Below are positions 1 through 9,700 of a stretch of DNA of 64,000 bases, one piece after another; position 1 is the first letter of the stretch; each line of letters begins with the position of its first letter. The DNA is from Algoriphagus sp. GTDB lineage: Bacteria; Bacteroidota; Bacteroidia; Cytophagales; Cyclobacteriaceae. Where the stretch lies: assembly GCA_018336015.1 (NCBI GenBank), contig JAGXQZ010000001.1, forward strand, positions 1 through 64,000, read 5' to 3'. The notes beneath the pieces are model-generated. The model was not told the DNA's origin and made no database searches. It saw only the letters and a program-made list of their open reading frames with translations. A program made the position numbers and the translations under genes.

Positions 1-67
1 GTTCGTCTAGGGGTTAGGACGTATCCCTTTCACGGATAAAACACGGGTTCGATTCCCGTACGGACTA
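1..67 (+). tRNA. tRNA-Glu(UUC), 5' end cut by window edge
   Basis: The D-arm, the anticodon loop CTTTCAC (anticodon TTC), the T-arm with loop TTCGATT between ACGGG and CCCGT, and the 3' acceptor strand ACGGACT are all readable in the right order. Compared with the standard tRNA-Glu layout, about the first five acceptor bases lie before the window. CCA is not encoded, since CAA follows the discriminator base A. It would decode GAA/GAG. Confidence 0.93.
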
Positions 68-141
68 CAAGTTAGTTTGTCGATTAAAAAAAATTGACTT
101 TACTAATTTTTGTTTTATGGTTGTTAGTGGTTAAAGTGAAC

Positions 142-176
142 AAAATCCCGGCCTTTGGTCGGGATTTTTGTTTTTT
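142..176 (+). terminator. Rho-independent terminator after tRNA-Glu
   Basis: A 9-bp inverted repeat, AAAATCCCG and CGGGATTTT, encloses a 9-nt loop and is followed by a T-rich run on the + strand. It is placed to end the tRNA transcript before the next gene. Confidence 0.8.
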
Positions 177-250
177 AGTCGATTTATATCAACGGTTAAA
201 AAGGCATTTCCATTTTTTTTATTTTTCAGATTGTTAACTCATTTTAAACT

Positions 251-3200
251 ATGCTCAAAACCCATTATCAACCTATTAAAAAAGTCATCTACCTAGCTTC
301 ACTGGGCTTATTGTTATCCTGTAAAAAAGAAGAGCCAGTTGACCTTAGAATTACCACGCTTACCAAAGAAGAAATAGCACCACAGGCAGAAGCTGCGCGA
401 AATTCAGTAACCCCTGTTTTGGCGGAGGGCTTGAAGTTGGAGGTATGGGGTGTCGACTCCCTGGTACGTGATCCGATTGCCATCCATGTCAGTGATGATG
501 GCTCGATTTATTATTCAAGATCTCCTAGGAGGAATAATGCTGAGTTTGATATCCGTGGCCATCAGGATTGGGAAATCAGATCCATTGCCCTGCAGACAGT
601 GGAAGACAAACGGAATTTTCTCCGAACAGAACTTTCTCCAGAAAGATCTTCAGAAAACACTTGGCTTAAAGATCTCAATGGTGACGGTTCTCACGATTGG
701 AAGGACATGTTGGTCGAGCGAAATGAAGTCTATCAGCTTAAAGATACAGACGGAGATGGTCTAGCTGACTGGTCACAGATGCAGGTCTATGACTTTCACG
801 AGGAAGTCACTGATGTAGCCGGAGGGATCATGAAAACCGATGATGCACTTTATGTTGCAGCCGGTCCTGACATGTGGAGACTGATGGATACCAATGGCGA
901 CGGCATCATGGATGAGAAAAAATCCCTTTCCCATGGTTATGCCATACACATTGGCTTTGGTGCGCATGGGATGTCAGGTGTAGAAATGGGACCTGACGGT
1001 CGGATTTATTGGGGGATTGGTGATATCGGATTTAATGGAAAAGGGGATGATGGTACAGTGTACAAATACCCAAATCGAGGTGTAATCGCCCGTTCAAATC
1101 CTGATGGTAGCGATTTTGAAATTTTTGCGATGGGAGTGAGGAATACCCATGAGTTTGTTTTTGATCAGTATACTAACCTGATTTCGGTAGATAATGACGG
1201 GGATCATGCAGGAGAAAAAGAGCGTTTGGTTTACTTGACCCGTGGATCAGATTCAGGGTGGAGAATCAACTGGCAGTTTGGAAAGTACCGAGACCCTGAC
1301 AATAATACCTACAAAGTGTGGATGGACGAAAAGCTCTATTTACCGAGATGGGAAGGTCAAGCTGCTTATATTACTCCGCCAATTCTTAATTATGTGAGTG
1401 GTCCGACTGGAATGGTTTTCAACCCTGGTGCCGGATTGGGAGAGCGATGGAAGGATCACTTCTTCGTAGTCGAGTTTGTGGGTAGCCCTGCCAGCTCCGG
1501 ATTGCATGCATTTCAGCTTCAGCCCAAAGGTGCTTCATTTGAATTGACCAAGACTGAGAAAATTGTAGGTTCATTTTTACCTACGGGCATAGACTTTGGA
1601 CCTGACGGTGCCTTGTACATGGCAGATTGGGTGAATGGTTGGAATGATAAAAACTATGGAAGAATCTGGAAGCTGACCGACGAAACAGCCAAAGGGTGGG
1701 CGCTTCAAAAGCAAACAGAAGCTGAAATCAAAGCAGATTACAAGAAACTGTCCGAAGCTGACCTGAAGTCAAAGCTTTACTTTGAAGATTTGAGAATCAG
1801 AAGAAAGGCACAATTTGAACTTGTGAAGAGAGGAAAAAAGGGAGCCGAGATTTTTCAGCAAGTTATTCAGGATAAGAACAATCAAATCGCTCGAATCCAC
1901 GGTATTTTGGGCTTAAGTCAATTGGGAAGGCTAAATGACATGAGTATGGCGGATCCTTTGGTCGCGCTATTAAAAGATGCCGATCCAGAGATAGCAGCTC
2001 AAGCTGCCAAATGGCTAGGGGATATCCGATACGCCAAAGCTGGCAAGGAATTGATTGCCAACTTGACTCATGAAAATGCCCGCGTTCGATTTTTTAGTGC
2101 TGAAGCATTGGGTCGTTCCAAAAACCAAGAGGCTATTCAGCCTTTGATTGCTTTGCTTGAAAGCAACAATGACGAAGATGCTTACCTAAGACATGGGGTC
2201 ACCTATGCGCTTTCTCAAATCGGGAAAGTTGAACCGTTGGCTGCTTTAGCTACTCATCCTTCCAAAGCGGTCAGACTCGGTGCAGTCCTTGCTTTGCGTA
2301 GATTAGAATCTCCCGAACTCGCGAAATTTCTAAATGATCCGGACGAATACATTGTGACCGAAGTAGCTCGTGCCATTCATGACGATTTCTCTGTTGAAGC
2401 AGCATTGCCTGCGTTAGGAGCCCTTCTTTCTACTACCTCCTTTCAAAATGAACCACTCATCAGAAGGGCCATCAGTGCCAATCAACGGGTAGGAAAGGAG
2501 GAAAATCTAAACCATCTGATCACCTATTTGGCTAAGCCGGGAATTCCTGAAGTACTCAAAAAGGAAACAATCGCAGCAATCGGAACTTGGGCTAAGCCAT
2601 CCTTGGTGGATCGAGTGGATGGAAGATACCGTGGTGAAGTGACTCGAGATCCTGGTGCGATCAAAGGAAAGGTGCAACCAGTCCTCGTCAGCCAAGCTTC
2701 AGCCAAAGAAGAAGCATTGCGAGTTGAATCAATCAAAGCGATAGGTAAGCTGGAAATCAAAGAATCAGCAGATTTGCTTTTAAGCAAGTTGAAAACAGAT
2801 CCCTCTGAGGCTGTCAAAGTTCAAGCGTTGAATTCCTTGGTGGCTATGAATGCATCAAATCTAAGTGAAGCCATTTCCTATGCAATGAGCGACAATGCTG
2901 AGGCTGTTCGTGTAGCCGGTTTGGGACTAATAGCGCAGACTAGCCTACCTAATGATCAAAAAGTGACTTTGTTGACAGATATAATCAAGAAAAGAACTTT
3001 GTCCGAAAAGCAAACAGCCCTTCTGACTTTGGGAGGTTTGGAAGGAAGCAAAAATCTTCCGGTTTGGAAGACCATCTTGGCTGACTTTGATGCCGGTAAA
3101 TTGCCAGAGGGCACTTGGATCGAATTGGAAGAAGCGATTGCTGCTACAACTTCGGCAGATCTCAAAACCCAATTTGACGGAATCTTGGAGAAAAAGGCAG

Positions 3201-3661
3201 CAGGTGAAACTTGGAAGAAATACGCCGGAGCTTTGGCAGAAGGAAATGCAAGAAGAGGCCGAAATATATTCTTTGAAAATCAAACTGCACAGTGTATCCG
3301 CTGCCATGCCTATGACGACATGGGTGGCAATGCAGGCCCTGCACTTGACGCCATTGGAAAGACCCTATCCAAAGAGGAGTTACTGATTGCCTTGGTGGAG
3401 CCAAGTAAGAGACTGGCTCCGGGCTATGGAACGATTACCATCGAAATGGCTACCGGAGAAAAGGTTACCGGAACTCTTCTCGAGGAAAAGAAAGATTCGA
3501 TGAGTGTAAAAGTGGGTAGTGATACCAAGGAAATTCAGAAAAAAGATATCAAATCCTCTCAAATGGCCGCTTCAAGCATGCCTCCAATGGGTACGTTATT
3601 GACCAAAAGGGAGCTACGAGATTTGGTAAGTTATCTGACCAACCTCCGCCGTTCTGAATGA
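251..3661 (+). CDS. Membrane-bound dehydrogenase-type lipoprotein with HEAT repeats and cytochrome c domain
   Basis: This 1136-residue protein is exported as a lipoprotein: a hydrophobic stretch ends in LLLSC with the lipid-accepting Cys at residue 24. Residues about 55-480 resemble the PQQ/GSDH-like beta-propeller of the 'putative membrane-bound dehydrogenase' family, with repeated DTDGDG/DGxD calcium-like loops. About 500-960 reads as HEAT-like alpha repeats. The C-terminal 150 residues form a haem-binding domain with CIRCH at 1015-1019 and a Met-rich segment (SSMPPMG) that could supply the sixth ligand. This architecture is typical of Planctomycetes/Verrucomicrobia and also occurs in Cytophagales. 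It probably oxidises a sugar or similar substrate at the periplasmic face and passes electrons to its haem; the substrate is unknown. The stop overlaps the next start (ATGA), so the pair is translationally coupled. Confidence 0.85.
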   Translation: MLKTHYQPIKKVIYLASLGLLLSCKKEEPVDLRITTLTKEEIAPQAEAARNSVTPVLAEGLKLEVWGVDSLVRDPIAIHVSDDGSIYYSRSPRRNNAEFDIRGHQDWEIRSIALQTVEDKRNFLRTELSPERSSENTWLKDLNGDGSHDWKDMLVERNEVYQLKDTDGDGLADWSQMQVYDFHEEVTDVAGGIMKTDDALYVAAGPDMWRLMDTNGDGIMDEKKSLSHGYAIHIGFGAHGMSGVEMGPDGRIYWGIGDIGFNGKGDDGTVYKYPNRGVIARSNPDGSDFEIFAMGVRNTHEFVFDQYTNLISVDNDGDHAGEKERLVYLTRGSDSGWRINWQFGKYRDPDNNTYKVWMDEKLYLPRWEGQAAYITPPILNYVSGPTGMVFNPGAGLGERWKDHFFVVEFVGSPASSGLHAFQLQPKGASFELTKTEKIVGSFLPTGIDFGPDGALYMADWVNGWNDKNYGRIWKLTDETAKGWALQKQTEAEIKADYKKLSEADLKSKLYFEDLRIRRKAQFELVKRGKKGAEIFQQVIQDKNNQIARIHGILGLSQLGRLNDMSMADPLVALLKDADPEIAAQAAKWLGDIRYAKAGKELIANLTHENARVRFFSAEALGRSKNQEAIQPLIALLESNNDEDAYLRHGVTYALSQIGKVEPLAALATHPSKAVRLGAVLALRRLESPELAKFLNDPDEYIVTEVARAIHDDFSVEAALPALGALLSTTSFQNEPLIRRAISANQRVGKEENLNHLITYLAKPGIPEVLKKETIAAIGTWAKPSLVDRVDGRYRGEVTRDPGAIKGKVQPVLVSQASAKEEALRVESIKAIGKLEIKESADLLLSKLKTDPSEAVKVQALNSLVAMNASNLSEAISYAMSDNAEAVRVAGLGLIAQTSLPNDQKVTLLTDIIKKRTLSEKQTALLTLGGLEGSKNLPVWKTILADFDAGKLPEGTWIELEEAIAATTSADLKTQFDGILEKKAAGETWKKYAGALAEGNARRGRNIFFENQTAQCIRCHAYDDMGGNAGPALDAIGKTLSKEELLIALVEPSKRLAPGYGTITIEMATGEKVTGTLLEEKKDSMSVKVGSDTKEIQKKDIKSSQMAASSMPPMGTLLTKRELRDLVSYLTNLRRSE

Positions 3662-4515
3662 AAAAGTTATTGATTGTTTCGTTGGGGATTATCGTGTTTA
3701 TCCTGCTTTCTCTCCCTTGGGTATTGATCCTGGTGGGTAGAAACAAGCTGCATGATTACGATATTCCTCAAAGGGAACAATTGATTCCAAGTTCAGACTC
3801 AAAGAAAAAAGTCCTTGCCCTTTTCCCTCATCCTGATGATGAAGTGACTGTAGCAGGCACCCTGATGCGACTCAAGGAGGATGGCCATGAAGTCGTCCTT
3901 GTGTGTCTCACTCGAGGTGAAAAAGGAAAATCTTCAGGCATCCAAGATGAACAAGAGCTAGCCAGACTTCGAACTTCCGAGATGGAAGAAAGTGCCCGAT
4001 TGATTGGTGTAGATCAGCTAATTATTTCAGATTACCCGGATAGCGGAATCGAAGATTTGGGTATGGATAGTTTGAAGAAGGTGGTTTTGAATCTAATTCT
4101 TGAAAAACAACCTGATATTCTGATTTCTTACGATTCCAACGTCGGATTGTATGGTCATCCCGATCACCGCTTGACTGGCAAAGCTGTAGAAAAGGTGTTT
4201 TTGAAGGAAAAAGGGAAAGAGGGCTTTTCTCCGGATAGATTATTTCAAGTGACACTCTGCAAAAAGCAAGTCGAAGTTGCACTGAAACTTTCCTCAGGGT
4301 TTCAGAGGAATTATCCTGAAAACCCTGAAATGGGACTACCTCAACCTGACTTTTCAGTAAGGACTCAGCCTTATTTTGACCAGATTCTTCAAGTGATGCA
4401 AGCCCATCAGACTCAGCAAAATGTGCTAAAAGACCTGATGCCTTTTCACGACAAAGTTCCTGCCTGGATTTATTCAAGGATTTTTGACCGGGAGTATTTC
4501 AGGGAAGTGAAGTAA
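3658..4515 (+). CDS. PIG-L family (LmbE-like) deacetylase
   Basis: A 285-residue protein with one N-terminal membrane segment (about residues 4-27), followed by a PIG-L/LmbE fold. The zinc motif HPDD lies at 58-61, and GHPDH near residue 163 supplies the further conserved histidines. Family members remove N-acetyl groups from amino sugars or related compounds. The membrane anchor and the ATGA overlap with the preceding cytochrome-type dehydrogenase suggest that both act on a related substrate at the cell envelope, but the substrate cannot be read from the sequence. The start is fixed by the four-base overlap. Confidence 0.87.
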   Translation: MKKLLIVSLGIIVFILLSLPWVLILVGRNKLHDYDIPQREQLIPSSDSKKKVLALFPHPDDEVTVAGTLMRLKEDGHEVVLVCLTRGEKGKSSGIQDEQELARLRTSEMEESARLIGVDQLIISDYPDSGIEDLGMDSLKKVVLNLILEKQPDILISYDSNVGLYGHPDHRLTGKAVEKVFLKEKGKEGFSPDRLFQVTLCKKQVEVALKLSSGFQRNYPENPEMGLPQPDFSVRTQPYFDQILQVMQAHQTQQNVLKDLMPFHDKVPAWIYSRIFDREYFREVK

Positions 4516-4517
4516 AC

Positions 4518-4549
4518 AAAAAAGGTCCGACAAAATCGGACCTTTTTTC
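4518..4549. terminator. Bidirectional terminator between PIG-L gene and trpS
   Basis: A-run, then AAGGTCCGA, a CAAAA loop, TCGGACCTT and a T-run. The symmetry lets it serve both converging genes. Confidence 0.88.
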
Positions 4550-5527
4550 TTACCGGAATCCCAGTTTCTCTCTGATTTGATTCAAAAGTGGATACGCTAC
4601 TTTTTTCGCTTTTTCTTCACCTTCGATTAGCCTTTTTTCGATTTCCTCGGGATGATTCATATAAAATTCAAACAATTCCCGCTCTTTAGCATACTTGGTC
4701 AAGACCACATCCAAGAGCTCCTTTTTTGCATGTCCATAACCGAAATTGCCACCAAGGTATTTCTCTCGAAGTGCCTGGACTTGCTCTTCGCTTGCGATCA
4801 GGCTATAGATTTTGTACACATTACAGGTATCGGGATTCTTGGGTTCTTCCAGTGGGGTACTGTCAGTAACGATGGTATTGATGTTCTTTTTCAGTTCTTT
4901 TTCCGGCAAAAAGATATCGATGATATTATTGTAAGACTTACTCATTTTCTGACCATCGGTCCCTGGCACAGTCATTACCTCTTCACTGATTCTTGCCTCC
5001 GGAATCGTTAGGATTTCTTCTCCTATGATCCTGTTGAAAGTGCTAGCCATGTCTCTCGTCATCTCCAGGTGCTGAAGTTGATCTTTTCCTACCGGTACCA
5101 GATTGGCAGAATAAAGCAAAATATCACTGGCCATCAGGACGGGGTAAGTGAATAGACCCGCGTTTACATCCGCAAGTCTTGAAGATTTATCCTTGAAGCT
5201 GTGTGCATTGGCCAGCATTGGAAATGGCGTAAAGCAGTTTAGATACCAAGTCAATTCGGTCACCTCCGGGATTCTTGATTGTCTGTAGAATACTGTCTTA
5301 GTGATGTCTAGTCCGAAAGCAAGCCAAGCAGCTGCTACTGCCAACGTATTTTCTTTGCGAATGCTTCCGTCCTTCTGTGTGGTGAGGGAGTGGAAATCAG
5401 CTATGAAAATAAAGGATTCCTCCTCACTGTTTTGGTTAATCAACTGGATTGCCGGAACAATCGCTCCCAAGATGTTCCCGAGATGGGGTCTACCTGAGCT
5501 TTGAATTCCTGTAAGTACTCTTGCCAT
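4550..5527 (-). CDS. trpS: Tryptophan--tRNA ligase
   Basis: A 325-residue class I aminoacyl-tRNA synthetase that charges tRNA-Trp. The HIGH-type signature is HLGN at residues 15-18 (context SGRPHLGN) and the KMSKS loop is at 194-198 (context GTDGQKMSKS). Length and motif spacing match bacterial TrpS. It is a single-gene unit: it converges on the PIG-L gene at a shared terminator and is divergent from the DUF1573 gene. No leader peptide or attenuator is visible in the 70-bp upstream spacer. Confidence 0.97.
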   Translation of the reverse strand: MARVLTGIQSSGRPHLGNILGAIVPAIQLINQNSEEESFIFIADFHSLTTQKDGSIRKENTLAVAAAWLAFGLDITKTVFYRQSRIPEVTELTWYLNCFTPFPMLANAHSFKDKSSRLADVNAGLFTYPVLMASDILLYSANLVPVGKDQLQHLEMTRDMASTFNRIIGEEILTIPEARISEEVMTVPGTDGQKMSKSYNNIIDIFLPEKELKKNINTIVTDSTPLEEPKNPDTCNVYKIYSLIASEEQVQALREKYLGGNFGYGHAKKELLDVVLTKYAKERELFEFYMNHPEEIEKRLIEGEEKAKKVAYPLLNQIREKLGFR

Positions 5528-5597
5528 TTGCTCAATTTTGGCGCAAATTAAGTAAATCGGGCTACAATCATGGGGAAAATATGCGTTAATTGCAGGT

Positions 5598-6695
5598 ATG
5601 AACCGTTCGCTATCTTTTCTTTTTTCACTCGTGTTTCTGATGGTTTTTGGCCAAATGGCAAATGCACAAACACCTTTGATTCCAAAGTTGATATGGAAAG
5701 TGAATCGGATTGATCTAGGAACTATTCTCGAAGAACAAGGCCTTCAACGTGCCGAGTTTGAATTTACCAATCCTCAAGATTCTTCTTTTATTCTCGAAGA
5801 AATATTGGCTGAGTGTGGCTGCACTTCTGTGGAATTTTCTCGGGATACACTTAAAAAAGGAGATAAAGGAAAAGTGATTATATCTTTTGATCCGACTTCA
5901 GCTGCAGGCTTTTTTTCCAAATTGGTCGTGGTAAAAGGGGATTCAGGAAGGATTCAAGATTCTCTTTTTTTGGAAGGCATCGCAATACCATATCCTACTA
6001 ACTTAAAGCTTGCTTACCCGGTCAAACTGGGTTCCTTGGGATTTAGGTTGAAGAAAATCAACATGGGAGACGTCTTCGACAATGAACCTAAAGTGAAGTA
6101 CGTGGAGTTTTTCAATTTCGGGGAAGAACTTTTGGAACAGGTAAAATTTTCATTCAATGCCCCAGAATACATCAAAATGGAGCAAGTTCAGCCTTTTGTA
6201 AGGTCACAAGAACGAGGATTGATCAGAATCACCTACGATTCCAGACTTAAAAATGACCTTGGATTTTTTGAGGATGAAGTGTCATTGAGTTGGAAATCCA
6301 GCCCTTCTGATGAATTTAAACTACATGTGATCGCAGATTTGTTCGAGTATTTTCCACCTATTTCAAAAGACAAATTGGAAGAGGTCCCTCAGCTTTTGAT
6401 TGCTCAGAAGGTGATTGACCTAAGAGAAATCAGCGCAAATTCCATCGTGAGAAGACAGGTTACTATCTCCAATGCAGGAAAAATGCCCTTGGAAATCCGA
6501 AAAATTCAGGGGAATTGTGATTGTCTTACGATAGAATCCCCAAAAAACACCTTGGCGCCTGGAGAAAGCATCCAGTTAAATCTGATTTTCGACCCTATGG
6601 GAAGAAAAGGAATCGATCAGAGAAATATTTATTTGTTCACTAATGATCCCTTAAATCCGGTTCAATTGATTTTGTTAAAGAGTAGAATTGAGTAA
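5598..6695 (+). CDS. Exported DUF1573 domain protein
   Basis: A 365-residue protein with a signal peptide ending near QMANAQ. It has two copies of the DUF1573 (ASPM/SPD-2/Hydin-like Ig) fold: an N-terminal one containing ECGCTS near residue 73 and a C-terminal one containing NCDCLT near residue 309. The C-x-C elements and the pattern 'GEEGKVIISFDP' followed by 'INLIFDP'-like strands are typical of this Bacteroidota family. Function is unknown; such proteins are periplasmic or surface Ig-like modules. It is followed about 55 bp later by the large secreted phosphoesterase gene on the same strand. Confidence 0.82.
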   Translation: MNRSLSFLFSLVFLMVFGQMANAQTPLIPKLIWKVNRIDLGTILEEQGLQRAEFEFTNPQDSSFILEEILAECGCTSVEFSRDTLKKGDKGKVIISFDPTSAAGFFSKLVVVKGDSGRIQDSLFLEGIAIPYPTNLKLAYPVKLGSLGFRLKKINMGDVFDNEPKVKYVEFFNFGEELLEQVKFSFNAPEYIKMEQVQPFVRSQERGLIRITYDSRLKNDLGFFEDEVSLSWKSSPSDEFKLHVIADLFEYFPPISKDKLEEVPQLLIAQKVIDLREISANSIVRRQVTISNAGKMPLEIRKIQGNCDCLTIESPKNTLAPGESIQLNLIFDPMGRKGIDQRNIYLFTNDPLNPVQLILLKSRIE

Positions 6696-6749
6696 AGATG
6701 CCTCAATACCCAGTGCGTCTTTTGGAGGTTCAATTTAGTCTACACTACT

Positions 6750-9700
6750 ATGAAAAGCAGGAAAAGACAGTTTGTTTTCGTTTTGATTTGGAGCCTCTGT
6801 TGCTTTCATCTTGCTTTTTCCCAGTCTAATTTTCGGATAAATCCTTACCTGCAAATCAATCAGCAAAAGGTTCAGATTCGCTGGTTTTCTGGAGAAAATC
6901 ATTCTTCCAATCTTATTGTCAAAGACCATTCTGGCCAAACCGTTTTTTCAGGTGCAATTACTGGAAGTGAGGTTTCGGAACTCTATTACACGCAAGCCGA
7001 AAAGAACCAAAGTATTGCTGGTCTTACCAATGGAAGTTGGATAGGACCCGACAACTATTTCCGCTATGAGAAATCATTGACTCTTCAAGCTGGAAAGACC
7101 TATCAGTATACGGTCAGCCTCAATGGACAGAATTTTTCCTCAAGTTTTAAAACTGCTCCCACATCTACCGATTGGGAATCCATTCGATTCGTTGCGCTTT
7201 CAGATTCAGAGACAGAGCCCCGAGGTCGCGTGACCCATAGAGCTTGGTATCCCGGTAAACCACTTTTCAGGCTTTTACCTGTTCCTGCCGCATGGAAAGC
7301 AGCATTTGGCACTACTACAGAAGAGAACATAGAGTTGCCAAATTACATGCTCACGGAGCAGAAGGGCTTTGCAGAAAATCTAAAGATCCTCAAATCCAGA
7401 AATCCTGACTTTGTGCTTATGCCAGGGGATTTGGTTCAGGGAGGTGCATACATGCCCGGGTGGGATGAGTTTTGGAGACACACCGCAGGGGAGTTTGATC
7501 AAGTTTTTGACAAGTTTCCTGTTATTCCTGCCATTGGTAATTGGGAAGCTTTTGGGGCTATCAGTGGGGGATATGGGTTTAATGAACGTGGTGCATTCAA
7601 TCCAGTATTGGGAAGAAGTCGCTTTCATCGATTTTTTGAATTTCCTTCAGAAGATCCCGATCAAAACCATCGGCAAAGCTACTACCGCACGGATTATGGT
7701 CCGATCACCATTTTGACACTGGATTCCTCCAATGGAACGCCCGACCAAAAAAGATCCGATTTTTCTGATGCCCAAAAAGTAAAAAACAAGGAGCTGACAG
7801 ATATAGGAACTGACACACAGGAAAATTATACCCAAGCCGAGTACAATGCCGCTGGGGGTACTGATTTGTCAGGTTTTGGGCCAGGTAGTCCTCAGTACCA
7901 ATGGTTGGAAAAAAATCTACAGCAAGCTCAAGCTCAAGGTCAATTGATTTTCGTCCAGTTTCATCATATACCTTACAGTTCGGGGGAGCATGGTGTACCG
8001 ATCAACCATGAATTGGCAACTGGTCAAGAGGGAGTCCCGATGCGGGTACTCAATCCGATTTTGGAGCAATACGGAGTGATTGCAGTTTTTGCTGGTCACG
8101 ATGAGCTATTCGAACGAAGCTTTGTGGATGCAGATGGAGATGGCAAAGGGATTCATTACTACGATGTCGGAGTAGCAGGAGATGGTATGAGAGGAGTGAA
8201 GCGCAATTGGCTTGTAGATCCGCTTAGTACGCTGGATTATAACTCATTTTCCAAATGGACGGCAGATCAGAGTTCTGCCGAAATTTGGGATAATTCGGGT
8301 GGTAATCCTGTCTTGATGGATGGAGGAAAGCATTACGGGCATCTTGAAGTCAATGTGAAAAAAGTACTGGAAGGTGGTAAAACCTTTGCACAAATTGATT
8401 TTGAACCTGTTTATGCCTTTCCAGTAATGAATTCTCAATATCAGCTCCAGCGAGTGGAACGAAGGGTGTATTCAGATCCTGTCAGAATCATGGTGGAATT
8501 GAAAACAGCTGAACCTGCCGAGGTGCCGCAGTTTAAATCAAGCTTAACCGTTGAGCTGGATGCACAAGGCAATTACCAAACCAAGGCTTCAGATTTTCTC
8601 ACCAATTCGGTCCAGGCAGATTGGACATTTACCTATTCAAGAAGTTTACTTTTTACCTGTATCGATCTTGGAGTAAAGGAAATTACAGTTACAGTCAAAA
8701 ACGCCCAAAATCAGGAGTGGAGTGGGAAAGTAGATGTAACAGTTTTGGACAAAATCGCTCCTGACTTTGAAGCAACCGATGCCTTTCTAGCTTTCGATAA
8801 AATAGTGGGAAAAGTAACCTTGGATCCTGAGAGTTTTTACATCCGACAAGAGTTCATTACCGAAAACTGTTTGAATAATGGGGGAGTAAGTATTGAATTT
8901 GATCGGAGAGAATTGACCTGTGCTGATTTGACCGGTGACCCAATTTCGATTAGGATTACCCTTACTGACCGATCAGGAAATGCCACTACTAAAACAAGAA
9001 AAGTCACACTCAATCCAATTGAATCGAAGAAAATCTCCATTAGTCCAATTGACTCTTATCAAGGTATAGCCGGTGAAACCGTTGAAATTAAACTGGGTGA
9101 GGAGTTTACCTATACGGTGGATTCTTGGATTAGGGATGGTCAGGTTATCACGGGAGAAAAAGGAAAAACCTTGAGCGTTTCCCAATCAGGAACTTATTAT
9201 GCCAGATTGATCCCATCTAGTGGATGCTTGGTTGAATCCAAAGCAGTAACTGTGAATTTACTTTCAAAGCCCTATGGTCCTCTCAAAAACCCTATTGAGC
9301 TCAATCTTAATGTTTCAGGTAATGCAACCTTAAGTCCATCTCAGGTATTTGTGACTTGGCCTTTGGCAGATCCTTCCCTGTCAGTGACTTTGAGTAAAAC
9401 TGCATTTACTTGTGATGATCTTGGAGAAAAAGAAATACAAGTCACCATCAAAAATCAGTCGGGACAGACTTGGACTGAACAGACCAAAGTAAAGATTCAA
9501 GATAAGGAAGCACCTGTTTTGGTTTCAAAAAGTCCAAATTTGATTTTTGATAAGGTCTTGGGAGTTTTAGAATTAAAAGCAGAAGATTTTGTCGGATCTG
9601 TAACTGACAATTGTGGAATCAAGTCCATTACCATCAATAAGGCTCGGATCACCTGTGATGATTTGGGATTGCCTATTGAGATTATTCTTACAGCTACAGA

